A model generated the notes under the pieces. It saw only the letters and a program-made list of their open reading frames with translations, did no database searches and was not told where the DNA came from. From positions 1 through 62,663 of the forward strand of contig JAJDNR010000015.1 of the NCBI GenBank assembly GCA_022340565.1: a DNA stretch of 62,663 nucleotides, given 5' to 3'. Positions 43,253-51,926 of this stretch are shown one piece after another; position 1 is the stretch's first letter; each line of letters begins with the position of its first letter. The translations under genes and the position numbers were made by a program. The DNA comes from Desulfofustis sp. (GTDB lineage Bacteria > Desulfobacterota > Desulfobulbia > Desulfobulbales > Desulfocapsaceae).

Positions 43253-44056
43253 GTGTTACGGCGCATACCGAAATGGCTCTATGTGGTTGTGGCAGTTGCA
43301 GGCTTTGTCGGTTTTCATCTGGTTGCCAAATGGGGCCATGAAGCTCAGGGAATCGTCAGAATCGGCATAGCAGCGGCCTATTGGGCGCAGTTTATCGTCC
43401 CGGCCCTGCTGCTGGCCGGAGCGGTTTTTCTGGGGAGAGGGGACACCGACAAGCCCAAGACGCGACCACCCCGCGGCGCCAGCCTGCGATCGCCGGCGGC
43501 TCCAGGTGAACGTGCGTCGGCCGGTTCCATCATCAAGGTGGACCCGTTTCGCAGGATGAGTGAAGAGACCTTCCATGAGCTGATAAAAGCATTTTTCGTG
43601 AAAAACGGTTTTGCCGTCGATCCGGTTCCCTCCGGACTAGGTGACGGTGTCGATCTGATGTTGAGAAAGAACGGCAAGGTGTTTGTCGCCCAGCATCGGC
43701 ACTGGAGGGAGGCGCGTGTCGGGGTGCCGATGGTCAGGGAGCAGCTTACCGTGATGCAGGCGGCCAGGGCCAACGGGGTTTATGTCATTACGACCGGAGA
43801 ATTCACCTACAAAGCGATTCAGTTTGCCGAGGAGAAGAACATTTCGCTGATCGACGGGTCGAGACTCAGACGCCTGGTGAATCGATCGACGGCAGCCGAA
43901 GGAGACCGAAGCAGCGGGCGTGCACCCCTCTGCCCGCTGTGTGCCGCGGAGATGCTGGTCAGAACCGGAACCGATCAGGAGGGCGGCCAGCAGCGCTTCT
44001 GGAGCTGCTCGAACTACCCGCAATGCAGCGGCAGCCGCGAGTTCGAAAAAACCTGA
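43253..44056 (+). CDS. Membrane-anchored Mrr-like restriction-endonuclease-fold protein with zinc ribbon
   Basis: 267 residues. Two membrane helices (about 8-25 and 40-60) are followed by a disordered Pro/Arg-rich linker and an Mrr-type domain (about 98-205: EETFHELIKAFFVKNGFAVD, GDGVDLMLRKNGKVFVAQHRHW, VREQLTVMQAARANGVYVITTG). The fold normally uses Asp plus Gln/Glu-x-Lys; here Asp is kept but the latter reads Gln-His-Arg. A C4 zinc ribbon of topoisomerase type ends the protein (CPLC … CSNYPQC). The start is GTG 43253. It may bind DNA or have lost cleavage activity. Confidence 0.8.
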   Translation: MLRRIPKWLYVVVAVAGFVGFHLVAKWGHEAQGIVRIGIAAAYWAQFIVPALLLAGAVFLGRGDTDKPKTRPPRGASLRSPAAPGERASAGSIIKVDPFRRMSEETFHELIKAFFVKNGFAVDPVPSGLGDGVDLMLRKNGKVFVAQHRHWREARVGVPMVREQLTVMQAARANGVYVITTGEFTYKAIQFAEEKNISLIDGSRLRRLVNRSTAAEGDRSSGRAPLCPLCAAEMLVRTGTDQEGGQQRFWSCSNYPQCSGSREFEKT

Positions 44057-44247
44057 AAGCGCCGGCCGTCCCCATCAGCGCCTGCGATCCGGCGGGCACC
44101 CCTGCCAGGCAGTCCTGGTCTTCGCATACTGGGCGCCGACCCGGTCGCTTTTTTGTTTGCACCTTCATATAAGTGTCGACAACCGGCTCGATGTCGATTT
44201 AGCTGGGCGCTTGAAATCGTGATGACATTCCACCATGACTTTTATCC

Positions 44248-44640
44248 ATGCCTGCGCGGAAGACCGGAACTCATAAGCTCGGCCCGGCACGGGAACGACC
44301 ATACTGGCTGGTGCTGGCGTCGGTCGTGATCAGAGCGCTGCATCAAGTCGGTGCGGCGGTCTACCTGAGTTCGTTTCTGCTTGGCGACGCCGACGGCCCG
44401 CCCGCTTTCTACCTGTGGCTGGCCATTCTGACCGGCGCGCTGCTGGTGGCTACCGAAGGCTTGCGTCATGTCCAGCTGTACCGGGAGGTCGCGGGGCTCG
44501 GAACCGCGGTGAAGCTGGTTCTGCTCGGCCTTGCCTTTCACGGGGTGCTGCCGCACACGGCAACCGTGGCCGCGGCATTTATGGTGGCGGCCATAGCTGC
44601 TCATCTGCCCAAGACCATCAGGCATCGCCTGCTCTATTGA
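44248..44640 (+). CDS. Four-helix membrane protein, unknown
   Basis: 130 residues with four hydrophobic stretches (about 19-41, 53-70, 83-102 and 104-122) and a basic N-terminus. PYWLVLASVVIRALHQVGAAVYLSSFLL and RHVQLYREVAG are the most distinctive parts. I recognise no functional family. The ribosome-binding site is weak. The HAD gene follows after 35 bp and may be co-transcribed. Confidence 0.65.
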   Translation: MPARKTGTHKLGPARERPYWLVLASVVIRALHQVGAAVYLSSFLLGDADGPPAFYLWLAILTGALLVATEGLRHVQLYREVAGLGTAVKLVLLGLAFHGVLPHTATVAAAFMVAAIAAHLPKTIRHRLLY

Positions 44641-44675
44641 TTGACAACCGGCGTCGCAATCTCAAACATAACACC

Positions 44676-45317
44676 ATGGATCCTGAAAAGACCGCATACT
44701 TTTTTGACTTCGACGGGGTGCTGCTCGATTCCGTCGGGGTGAAGACCGAGGCGTTCGTGACGCTGTTTGAACCCTACGGTCCGAAAGTCCTTGCTCAGCT
44801 TCTGGAACACCACCGGCTGAACGGCGGCATCAGCCGGGTGGACAAGATCGAACATGCCCATGCCGCCTTCATCGGCGTACCGCTTTCCGCAGATGAACTG
44901 AAATCCTGGGGAAAGCGCTACTCAGAGCTGGTTTTCGACCGGGTGGTCGAGGTTCCGTGGATTCCCGGAGCACGGGAATTCGTGGAGGAAATGAACGGAA
45001 CTTGTCCGATGTTCGTTATTTCCGGTACGCCCGAAGCCGAGTTGAAAGCGGTGATGGAAGCCCGGGGTATGAACCGCTGGTTCACCGAGATTCTCGGCTC
45101 ACCGATCCGCAAGCCCCAGCATATCCGCTACCTCCTCGCCAAGTACCGTCTGGACCCGAACAACTGCGTGTTCGTCGGCGATGCGCTGACCGACTATCAT
45201 GCGGCCAGAGAAACCGGGTTGCATTTCTTGGGCGTGCGGGGGGATGTAACTCTGCCTGATGACGCCGTCGTGCTGCCCGACTGCACCGGGCTGAAGGAGG
45301 CCGTCAGCCGGCTTTAG
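44676..45317 (+). CDS. HAD-superfamily phosphatase (phosphoglycolate-phosphatase-like)
   Basis: 213 residues with the four HAD motifs: nucleophile FDFDGVLLDS, Ser/Thr motif FVISGTPEAE, Lys in RKPQHI, and acidic VGDALTDYHAA. A helical cap lies between motifs I and II, as in the phosphoglycolate phosphatase/beta-phosphoglucomutase group. The substrate is unknown. ATG 44676 gives the normal short start before motif I. The 3' end overlaps the convergent methyltransferase-like gene by 4 bp. Confidence 0.87.
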   Translation: MDPEKTAYFFDFDGVLLDSVGVKTEAFVTLFEPYGPKVLAQLLEHHRLNGGISRVDKIEHAHAAFIGVPLSADELKSWGKRYSELVFDRVVEVPWIPGAREFVEEMNGTCPMFVISGTPEAELKAVMEARGMNRWFTEILGSPIRKPQHIRYLLAKYRLDPNNCVFVGDALTDYHAARETGLHFLGVRGDVTLPDDAVVLPDCTGLKEAVSRL

Positions 45318-46411
45318 CGAGCCGCTCCATCGTCCGGGCTCAGCGCAAAGTCGCTTCTGATCCGGTCGGCCAGTCCCCTGGTCATCGACAGGACCTTTTC
45401 CGCCAGCCCGGGACTGAGCGAACCGGTTCCGCAGGCCGGGGCGATCAAGCTCCGGGAGACCACGTACTGGCTGGTGAACCCTAGAGAGCACAGGGCTTCC
45501 AGTTGTACTTTCCAGGCCTGGTAGAGGCTCTCGACCTGTTCCCGGACGACCGCGTCCGGATCGCCGGTCGGCACGATTCCCCAGGCCAGGATACCCCCGC
45601 TTTCAAGAAATGAAGCGAGGTGGTCGCGGTAGAGGATGAAATGATCGAAATATGAATAGGCGTCGAAACTGATGATGTCGGCACCCGAGGCCAGTGCCGG
45701 CTCCCAGTCCCCATTGGCGCAGATATGGATACCGGCCAGCCCCCCTGCGCCCTTGATGGAGGCGATCAGCGGGGAGACGGTCTCGGAAGCGAGTTCCCTG
45801 GAGATCCCGGCAAAGGCCGTCGACCCGAAACTGACCATCCCCGGTTCATCGATAAAGACCAGCGGGGGGACCGCCGCGCAGTATCGTTTGAGCCGCTCCA
45901 CCTGCCAGCGGGCCTTGCCGCCGAGCAGCTTGACGAGTATGTCCCTGAGGTTATCGTCATGAAGCAGCACCGCGCCGCGGTGGTCCCTGACGCCGATGCC
46001 GGTGGTCACCGGTCCGGTTACCTGGCCTTTTACGGTGACCGGCGAGTAGTGGCCGCCTTCGAGCATTTCGGTAAAGGTGAAGAAGCCTCGGGCAGTGTCG
46101 GGAGGCAGAGAAAAACAGCAGACATCCGGCAAGTGCGGCTGCGACTCGCCGGTAAAAAACTCCTCGTAGAACGACGCCATCTGCCCGGGGAAGTCGTCGC
46201 TGTCGCTGTCGACCCAGTACTTCCGGCCGTGATCGATGAGGCCGGGAAACCCGTCAATGAACTGTCGCACCATGCCCTCCCTGCTCAATGCGGGCAGCTG
46301 GGGCCAGAGGGGGATTTCCGGGGTAAACCGGAAAATCAGCTCGACCGCCTGCCGGTGGCTGCTCAATGGCAGGCTGCCAATCAGCACAGGAAGGCAATCG
46401 GGTGAGAACAT
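45314..46411 (-). CDS. UROD/MetE-like methyltransferase-family protein
   Basis: About 365 residues. A TIM-barrel protein of the uroporphyrinogen decarboxylase/cobalamin-independent methionine synthase superfamily: SPDCLPVLIGSLPL near the start (IGS-P), the acidic strand LVFIDEPGMV, a zinc-type His-x-Cys in GIHICANGDW and a late Cys in APACGTG. These ligands favour a zinc-dependent methyltransferase over a decarboxylase. I start at ATG 46411 before the conserved block; earlier ATGs (46468, 46522) add residues that do not fit. Its methyl donor and acceptor are unknown; corrinoid proteins are plausible. Confidence 0.78.
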   Translation of the reverse strand: MFSPDCLPVLIGSLPLSSHRQAVELIFRFTPEIPLWPQLPALSREGMVRQFIDGFPGLIDHGRKYWVDSDSDDFPGQMASFYEEFFTGESQPHLPDVCCFSLPPDTARGFFTFTEMLEGGHYSPVTVKGQVTGPVTTGIGVRDHRGAVLLHDDNLRDILVKLLGGKARWQVERLKRYCAAVPPLVFIDEPGMVSFGSTAFAGISRELASETVSPLIASIKGAGGLAGIHICANGDWEPALASGADIISFDAYSYFDHFILYRDHLASFLESGGILAWGIVPTGDPDAVVREQVESLYQAWKVQLEALCSLGFTSQYVVSRSLIAPACGTGSLSPGLAEKVLSMTRGLADRIRSDFALSPDDGAAR

Positions 46412-46584
46412 CGGTGTCTGTTCCTGAAGCGTGTGTTCCTGAAAATGTGGGTGAATCGGCCCCGTCATGATACACTGGAGCACACGGAACGCCAAACGAT
46501 AACTCCTCAGTAAAGAGAACACCGGGATGTTTGCGGGCGGATCATGGTTTTGTGAGGACTGAAACGATCCGCGCCGCCACTGCC

Positions 46585-47484
46585 ATGGAGACGATCAAAA
46601 ACCTTGCACACGTGCTGGGCGAGGTGCTCGAGCGGGGCATCGCTGTCCCCGAGGACACGCTGTATTTCGCGGAGTCCACCTACGGACTCGGCCATCGGTC
46701 TCTGGTGTCGGCCCTGAGCGATCCCGATTTCGAGGGAACGGAAGCGCTGAAGGAGCTGGTCTTCAGCCCCGGTGAGGATGTGAGAACCATCGTGGAGCCG
46801 CTGGTACCGCTCGAGGGGATGCCTGAAAAGGACCTCGCAGGCCTGGCGACATGTCTGCTCGATGCCGTCAGATCGCTGGATCTGGTGGTGGACAACGGTG
46901 CCTGCCTCTATCCGGTTGACCTCGACCGGGATGCGCTGGCAATCTTCATCTCCAAGCTCTACCTCGAAAGGCCCCTGGATGCCCGGGTAACGGCTGCACT
47001 TGAAGCGAGCTTCCCGGTCGCCTCGGTGATGTCCTCCCGGGTTTTGATGCGCACCAGGAACGATCTGTTCGGCGAGCACAAGCGCACCTTCATGTGCCGG
47101 TTTATCGCACGGAGCGAACCGTACCAGGACCGTTTCCGCGATCTGCTCGGCATCGTTCTGGCGGCACTCGCCGAGATCGACGATACCCGGCCCATCGAAC
47201 CCTACCTGCTGCAGAAAAGGCGCGGACTCATCAGCCGGCTCAGGGAAATCCGCCATTTTCACGGAAAACGTGATCAGTACTCGATGGAATACCTGATGAT
47301 GCAGCGTTTCCGCATTCCCCACGAGAGCGAGGAGGAGGTGTTGGGGAGGCTCTTTCTGCTGTCCACGGTTACCGATCTGATCCTGGGTTTGCCGCCGGAC
47401 CCGACCGTCCGTATCGAGTCCGAGGATCTCGGCGCTTTCGGAGCGGACATAAACATACCCCGCTTGATCAGGCGGCTGTCCTGA
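46585..47484 (+). CDS. Conserved hypothetical protein
   Basis: About 300 residues, soluble and Leu/Glu/Arg-rich, predicted mostly helical. No recognised family. Features include YFAESTYGLGHRSL near the N-terminus, a Cys in GLATCLLDAVRSLDLVVDNGA, FMCRFIARSEPYQDRF, and a C-terminus ending GADINIPRLIRRLS. The start is unsure: ATG 46585 is used; TTG 46531 would add 18 residues. Neither has a strong ribosome-binding site. It diverges from the UROD/MetE-like gene. Confidence 0.65.
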   Translation: METIKNLAHVLGEVLERGIAVPEDTLYFAESTYGLGHRSLVSALSDPDFEGTEALKELVFSPGEDVRTIVEPLVPLEGMPEKDLAGLATCLLDAVRSLDLVVDNGACLYPVDLDRDALAIFISKLYLERPLDARVTAALEASFPVASVMSSRVLMRTRNDLFGEHKRTFMCRFIARSEPYQDRFRDLLGIVLAALAEIDDTRPIEPYLLQKRRGLISRLREIRHFHGKRDQYSMEYLMMQRFRIPHESEEEVLGRLFLLSTVTDLILGLPPDPTVRIESEDLGAFGADINIPRLIRRLS

Positions 47485-47708
47485 GCGGCGGAGCCTGAGC
47501 CACGGCCTGAGGGCGGGGCGATGAGCGCCGTTCGAGCTCTTTTTCCATCTCCCACAATGTGGCCGTTATTCGAGTTGTTTTAGCTGGTTACGCCGTTCTG
47601 TGTTATAATGGAAGAAAAGGGGAACCGGATCATGGAGACCGGCTCGCCGGGCGGCTTGACATGATCTATCCGGTCTCCCGCAAATGTTCGGTTGCAGGGA
47701 GGTAGACC

Positions 47709-48050
47709 ATGACGAAAAGCTATTATGTGCAGGTGAAGGACAAGAAGTATCTGGTGACCGAGGATGACCATCTGGTTCATACCGGTTCATGGGACACGGC
47801 CATCAGGGACTGGCTGGCTGGCAAGGTCGGGGTGGTGCTGAGTGCCGAGCATCTTGCCGCCATCGAATTCATCAGAGCGGTCTACGACAGGCGGGGACAG
47901 CACCCCAATCAGCGGGTCATCGCGGCCGAGCTGGGAGCCCGGTTCGGCCCCGAGAAGGGCACCCTGAGGTTTTTCTACAGTCTGTTCCCGCGGGGGGTGA
48001 AGCAGGCCTTTTCCATCGCCGGATTGCCGATGCAGGGATTCTGTTTCTAA
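47709..48050 (+). CDS. DsrC/TusE-family sulfur-relay protein lacking the second cysteine
   Basis: 113 residues with the DsrC/TusE fold pattern (AIRDWLAGK … HLAAIEFIRAVYDRRGQHPNQRV) and the C-terminal arm LFPRGVKQAFSIAGLPMQGFCF, cut at the end of the protein. DsrC carries two Cys in this arm, at the penultimate position and 11 residues before. Here Cys112 is kept but residue 101 is Phe, so a DsrC trisulfide cannot form within the protein. It is therefore a TusE-like sulfur carrier or paralogue of DsrC. GGGAGGTAGACC precedes the ATG. A terminator lies between it and acs. Confidence 0.85.
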   Translation: MTKSYYVQVKDKKYLVTEDDHLVHTGSWDTAIRDWLAGKVGVVLSAEHLAAIEFIRAVYDRRGQHPNQRVIAAELGARFGPEKGTLRFFYSLFPRGVKQAFSIAGLPMQGFCF

Positions 48051-48071
48051 AAACCCCGGTATTATCAGACC

Positions 48072-48110
48072 AAAAAGGCGGAACACCGGCAGGTGCCGGC
48101 GTTCCGCCTT
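48072..48110 (-). terminator. Terminator of acs
   Basis: AAGGCGGAAC and GTTCCGCCTT form a 10-bp stem with an inner CGGC/GCCG extension. On the minus strand it is followed by TTTTT, 24 bp beyond the acs stop. It may also stop read-through from the DsrC-like gene. Confidence 0.85.
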
Positions 48111-48133
48111 GGTGGTTCAGGTTGAGGCGCGGC

Positions 48134-50170
48134 TCAGCGGGAAACCATTTTCTGGATCTGATCAACGATTTCCGGGTTGGCCAGCGTCATCACGTTGCCG
48201 ACATCGCCTTTGTTGGATATCGCCCCGAGCACCCGTCTCATGATCTTGCCGGAGCGGGTCTTGGGCATGTCGGGCACGATCCAGACATTCTTGCACTTGG
48301 CGATCTTGCCGATTTCAAAGACAATTGCGTCGGCAACCTTCTTCTGCAGTTCCGGGGTAGGCTCGATGCCGGGCTTCAGCGATACGTAGAGTTCCGGCTC
48401 CTTGCCCTTGATCTCGTGGGCGACCGGAACAACCGCCGCTTCAGCGACTTCGGGCACGGTCAGCGCGGCGGACTCGATCTCCTTGGTGCCGAGACGGTGG
48501 CCCGACACGTTGATAACGTCGTCGATCCTGCCGAGGATCCTGACATACCCGTCAGCTGCGACAACGGCGGCATCACCGGTCAGATACGGCCAGTCACGCC
48601 AGTCTTTGCTGTTCGGGTTTTTGTTGTACATGCTGAAATAGGTTTTGACAAACCGGTCTCGATCCCCCCATATCGTCATGAAGCAGCCGGGCCAGGGGTT
48701 CTGAATACAGATATTTCCGGCCTTGCCGGTACCGGCTGGAATTTCATTGCCTTCCTCGTCGAACACGATCGGATGAATGCCCGGTACGCCCTTACCGGCA
48801 CTGCCCGGTTTCATCGGTGAAAGCCCCGGAACGGTGGAACAGAGGAATCCGCCGGTTTCCGTCTGCCAGTAGGTGTCGACGATAACCGCCTCGCCACGTC
48901 CCACGGTGCTGTGGTACCACCGCCATACTTCCGGTTCGATCGGTTCGCCGACCGTGGTCATATGCTTGAATTTATATTTGTATTTTGCCGGCTCATCAGG
49001 CCCGACTTTTCTGAGCGCACGGATTGCCGTCGGGGCGGTGTGGAAGATGTTGACGTCGAGCTCCTGAGCGATTCTCCAGGATCGGCCGGCATCCGGATAG
49101 GTCGGTACCCCTTCGTAGATTACCGTCGATGCACCCAGAGCAAGCGGTCCGTAGACGATAAAGGAATGACCGGTGATCCAGCCGATGTCGGCCATGCACC
49201 AGTACACGTCTTCGGGATGAATGTCCTGGATGTATTTGGACATTGCCGTGACATAGGAGAGATAGCCGCCGGTACCGTGCTGGCATCCCTTGGGCTTGCC
49301 GGTGGTACCGCTCGTATACATCAAGAACAGCGGATCTTCGGAGAGCATTCTCTCCGGTTCCACCCGGGCGCCGTAATGTTTTTTCAGCTCATCGTTGATT
49401 ATGATGTCGCGGCCTTCGACCAGGGGCGCGTCGGAGGAGTATTTGCCGGGATAGCGTTGCCAGATCAACAGCATGTCAACTTTCTGGCCGCCTTTTTCGG
49501 AGAGCTTGCAGGCTTCGTCGTCTACCGCTTTATGATTGAGCAGCTTGCCCGCCCGGTAATAGGCGTCCATGGTGATCAACACCCGGCTGTTGGAATCGAT
49601 GACGCGGTCTGCACAGGCGCTCGACGAGAAGCCGCCGAACACCACAGAGTGGATCACGCCGAGACGGGCGCAGGCCAGCATCGTGATCGGCAGTTCCGCC
49701 GACATCGGCATGTGGATGGTGACCCGGTCGCCGCGTTTCAGGCCGGCGGTGTTTTTCAGCAGTGCCGCCATTTCATTGACTCGGACGTAGAGCTCCTGGT
49801 AGGTCACATGATGCACAGCCTCATTCTCGAGTTCCGAGACGAAGTGGATGGCGGTCTTGTTCTTGTATTTGGCAAGATGACGATCGATACAGTTATAGCT
49901 TGCATTGAGCTTGCCTCCCCGGAACCACTTCCAGCAGGGAGCATCGCTGGTATCGAGCACCTCGTCCCAGTATTTGTACCAAGTCAGCAACTCGGCGAAC
50001 TCTGTGTAGTAATCAGGAAAATTATCCAGGCTGAAACGCTCGAAAATAGAAGGGTCGGTGAGATTTGCCTGCCCTACGAATTCTGGGGGCGGGAAGATGT
50101 ATTGTTCTTCCTGCCAATGTACCGCAATTTCCGCTTCAGAAGTTTCGATAACCTTCTTGTCGTCACTCAT
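48134..50170 (-). CDS. acs: Acetyl-CoA synthetase (AMP-forming)
   Basis: 678 residues. Activates acetate to acetyl-CoA through acetyl-AMP. Motifs: P-loop-like YTSGTTGKPKG, MADIGWITGHSFI, VDTYWQTETGGF (adenylate site), YLTGDAA, RIDDVINVSGHRLGT hinge, and the catalytic and acetylatable Lys in PKTRSGKIMRR. Length matches the full Acs group. ATG 50170 has AGGAGG at 8-nt spacing; the frame extends 12 codons upstream without support. In an anaerobe it may serve acetate assimilation or, in reverse context, acetate turnover during sulfate reduction. Confidence 0.95.
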   Translation of the reverse strand: MSDDKKVIETSEAEIAVHWQEEQYIFPPPEFVGQANLTDPSIFERFSLDNFPDYYTEFAELLTWYKYWDEVLDTSDAPCWKWFRGGKLNASYNCIDRHLAKYKNKTAIHFVSELENEAVHHVTYQELYVRVNEMAALLKNTAGLKRGDRVTIHMPMSAELPITMLACARLGVIHSVVFGGFSSSACADRVIDSNSRVLITMDAYYRAGKLLNHKAVDDEACKLSEKGGQKVDMLLIWQRYPGKYSSDAPLVEGRDIIINDELKKHYGARVEPERMLSEDPLFLMYTSGTTGKPKGCQHGTGGYLSYVTAMSKYIQDIHPEDVYWCMADIGWITGHSFIVYGPLALGASTVIYEGVPTYPDAGRSWRIAQELDVNIFHTAPTAIRALRKVGPDEPAKYKYKFKHMTTVGEPIEPEVWRWYHSTVGRGEAVIVDTYWQTETGGFLCSTVPGLSPMKPGSAGKGVPGIHPIVFDEEGNEIPAGTGKAGNICIQNPWPGCFMTIWGDRDRFVKTYFSMYNKNPNSKDWRDWPYLTGDAAVVAADGYVRILGRIDDVINVSGHRLGTKEIESAALTVPEVAEAAVVPVAHEIKGKEPELYVSLKPGIEPTPELQKKVADAIVFEIGKIAKCKNVWIVPDMPKTRSGKIMRRVLGAISNKGDVGNVMTLANPEIVDQIQKMVSR

Positions 50171-50535
50171 AGAATAGCCTCCTGTCCGGTAAGATAAGGG
50201 TGTCATTCAACTGACCAAGCATGGACCTCCCCGACGATTTCCGAGGGTAACGATCATGTGTCAGCCGTGCCGAAACTTGTCAAATACAAACTGTGGTCAA
50301 CAACCGGTAAAGCCTGCGAAACGAGGTATTCCCGATTGGCTAACATAAAACGGAAATTAATGCAATTAATCTTATTACTGGGTTCAGAAAAATTGATGTG
50401 AATGCTGATTCATTGGTCCGGCGGAACGACAGTCATATCTAGGAATACCGGGGTGAACTGCACAGGATATCCGCAGCCGGTTCATCGAAGAGCGGCGAGC
50501 GAAGCGCTGTTTGTCATTGGCGCGGAGAGGATATA
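50171..50535. other. Divergent promoter region between acs and the amidohydrolase gene
   Basis: About 365 bp, AT-rich near 50345-50400 (with the inverted repeat ATTAATGCAATTAAT). It must hold the promoters of both neighbours. No gene or named RNA element is visible. Confidence 0.4.
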
Positions 50536-51840
50536 TTGTTACCATCTTTCCACTTACAAGGTGCATCATTGGATAATCGATCAACACATCGGATCCGCGC
50601 AGGCTGGCTGATTGACGGTAGCGGCGGCCCCATCCTCAAAGACCGGGTGATCAGCGTCGAATCGGGGATGATCTCCGATATTTCAACCGCCTCCGAAGTC
50701 CGCCCCGGCAGCGGCCCGGTCACCGATCTGTCACGCTGTGTCATTCTCCCCGTCCTGGTCGACAGCCACGTCCATCTGTGCATGTCCGGAAGTGTCGATC
50801 CGATTCTCAGATCCGGCCAGCTCCGTGCCGGCTACGATGCCCTGGCGCCGGTTATCGCCGAACACCTCCGGCACCATTTCTCCCACGGCGTGCTGGCGGT
50901 GCGCGATGGCGGTGACCGGTTAGGCTCCGTGCTCCGCTATCTGCAGGAACGGCAGGGCCGATCTGAAAACCCGGTGATCGTGAAGAGCCCCGGCAGCGCC
51001 TTTCATCAGGACGGTCGCTATGGATCGCTGATCGGCGCCCCCCCTCGTCCCGGTGAGTCGCTGCTGCAGGCGTGGCATACCAGGCCAAACCGGACGGATC
51101 TGGTCAAGATCGTCAATTCCGGCCTCAACAGCATGACCCGTTTCGGCGCCCAGTCGCCGCCGCAGTTTACCGGAAGCGAACTGGGCGAGCTGGTTGCCGA
51201 GGCGAAGCGATGCGGGTGCCGGGTCATGGTCCATGCCAACGGCAGATTACCGGTGCAGGAGGCAGTGCAGGCGGGCTGCGATTCGATCGAGCACGGTTTT
51301 TTCATGGACCGGGACACGCTCGACATGATGGCCGAGGCGGGAATATTCTGGGTGCCGACCGTCTATACGATGAAGGCGTACGCCCAGCATGCCGGGGTTT
51401 GCAGCGCCGAGATCGATCCCAAGGTGGCGGAGAAAAATCTGCAGAGCCAGCTGCAGCAGCTTGCTTACGCGCGGGATCGCGGAGTCGAGGTGGCGCTGGG
51501 CACCGACAGCGGCAGCATCGGCGTGCTGCACGGGGAATCGATGGTAGAGGAGATGAAATTATTCATGCAGGCCGGCTACTCCCTGAGCGAGGTGATACGC
51601 TGCGCCAGCGAGCAGGGCGCGCGGCTGCTCGGCCTCCAGGAACTTGGTGCGATCGGCGTCGGCAAACCCGCGCATTTCCTGGTTGCCAGAGGAACCCCGG
51701 CGCAGCTGCCACGCAAGCTGTCATACCTCGAGGCGATTTATCTGAACGGCCTGCCCAGCCCGCTCTACCGCAGGGACCCCGACTACACCACCTTGAGAGC
51801 CTATGAGGGCGTTGATTTTGGCGGCAAAGTCAGGTATTAA
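50536..51840 (+). CDS. Metal-dependent amidohydrolase
   Basis: 434 residues of the amidohydrolase superfamily (imidazolonepropionase/prolidase-like branch). The N-terminal strand RAGWLIDGSGGPI leads to the metal motif VDSHVHL, then His in VMVHANG and IEHGFFMD, and Asp in LGTDSGSIG. The C-terminal segment LGAIGVGKPAHFLVARG is the usual G-x-(I/L)-x-x-G-K-x-A-D/H-F ending. The likely start is TTG 50536, with GGAGAGG 6 nt before it. It is followed after 86 bp by an aminotransferase gene, perhaps in one operon. The substrate is unknown. Confidence 0.85.
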   Translation: MLPSFHLQGASLDNRSTHRIRAGWLIDGSGGPILKDRVISVESGMISDISTASEVRPGSGPVTDLSRCVILPVLVDSHVHLCMSGSVDPILRSGQLRAGYDALAPVIAEHLRHHFSHGVLAVRDGGDRLGSVLRYLQERQGRSENPVIVKSPGSAFHQDGRYGSLIGAPPRPGESLLQAWHTRPNRTDLVKIVNSGLNSMTRFGAQSPPQFTGSELGELVAEAKRCGCRVMVHANGRLPVQEAVQAGCDSIEHGFFMDRDTLDMMAEAGIFWVPTVYTMKAYAQHAGVCSAEIDPKVAEKNLQSQLQQLAYARDRGVEVALGTDSGSIGVLHGESMVEEMKLFMQAGYSLSEVIRCASEQGARLLGLQELGAIGVGKPAHFLVARGTPAQLPRKLSYLEAIYLNGLPSPLYRRDPDYTTLRAYEGVDFGGKVRY

Positions 51841-51926
51841 GCTGAGTATTTCGGGTGAGGTGCGGTGCCCGAAAAGGTCGGGGCAGCCGTGGCTGCCGTC
51901 ATCACAATCTGGAGGAGCGTATCACA

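Noticed and set aside
44415-44675. Upstream extension of the HAD phosphatase
   Set aside because: Arg/Gly/Ala-rich out-of-frame reading of the four-helix membrane protein gene; motif I begins right after ATG 44676.
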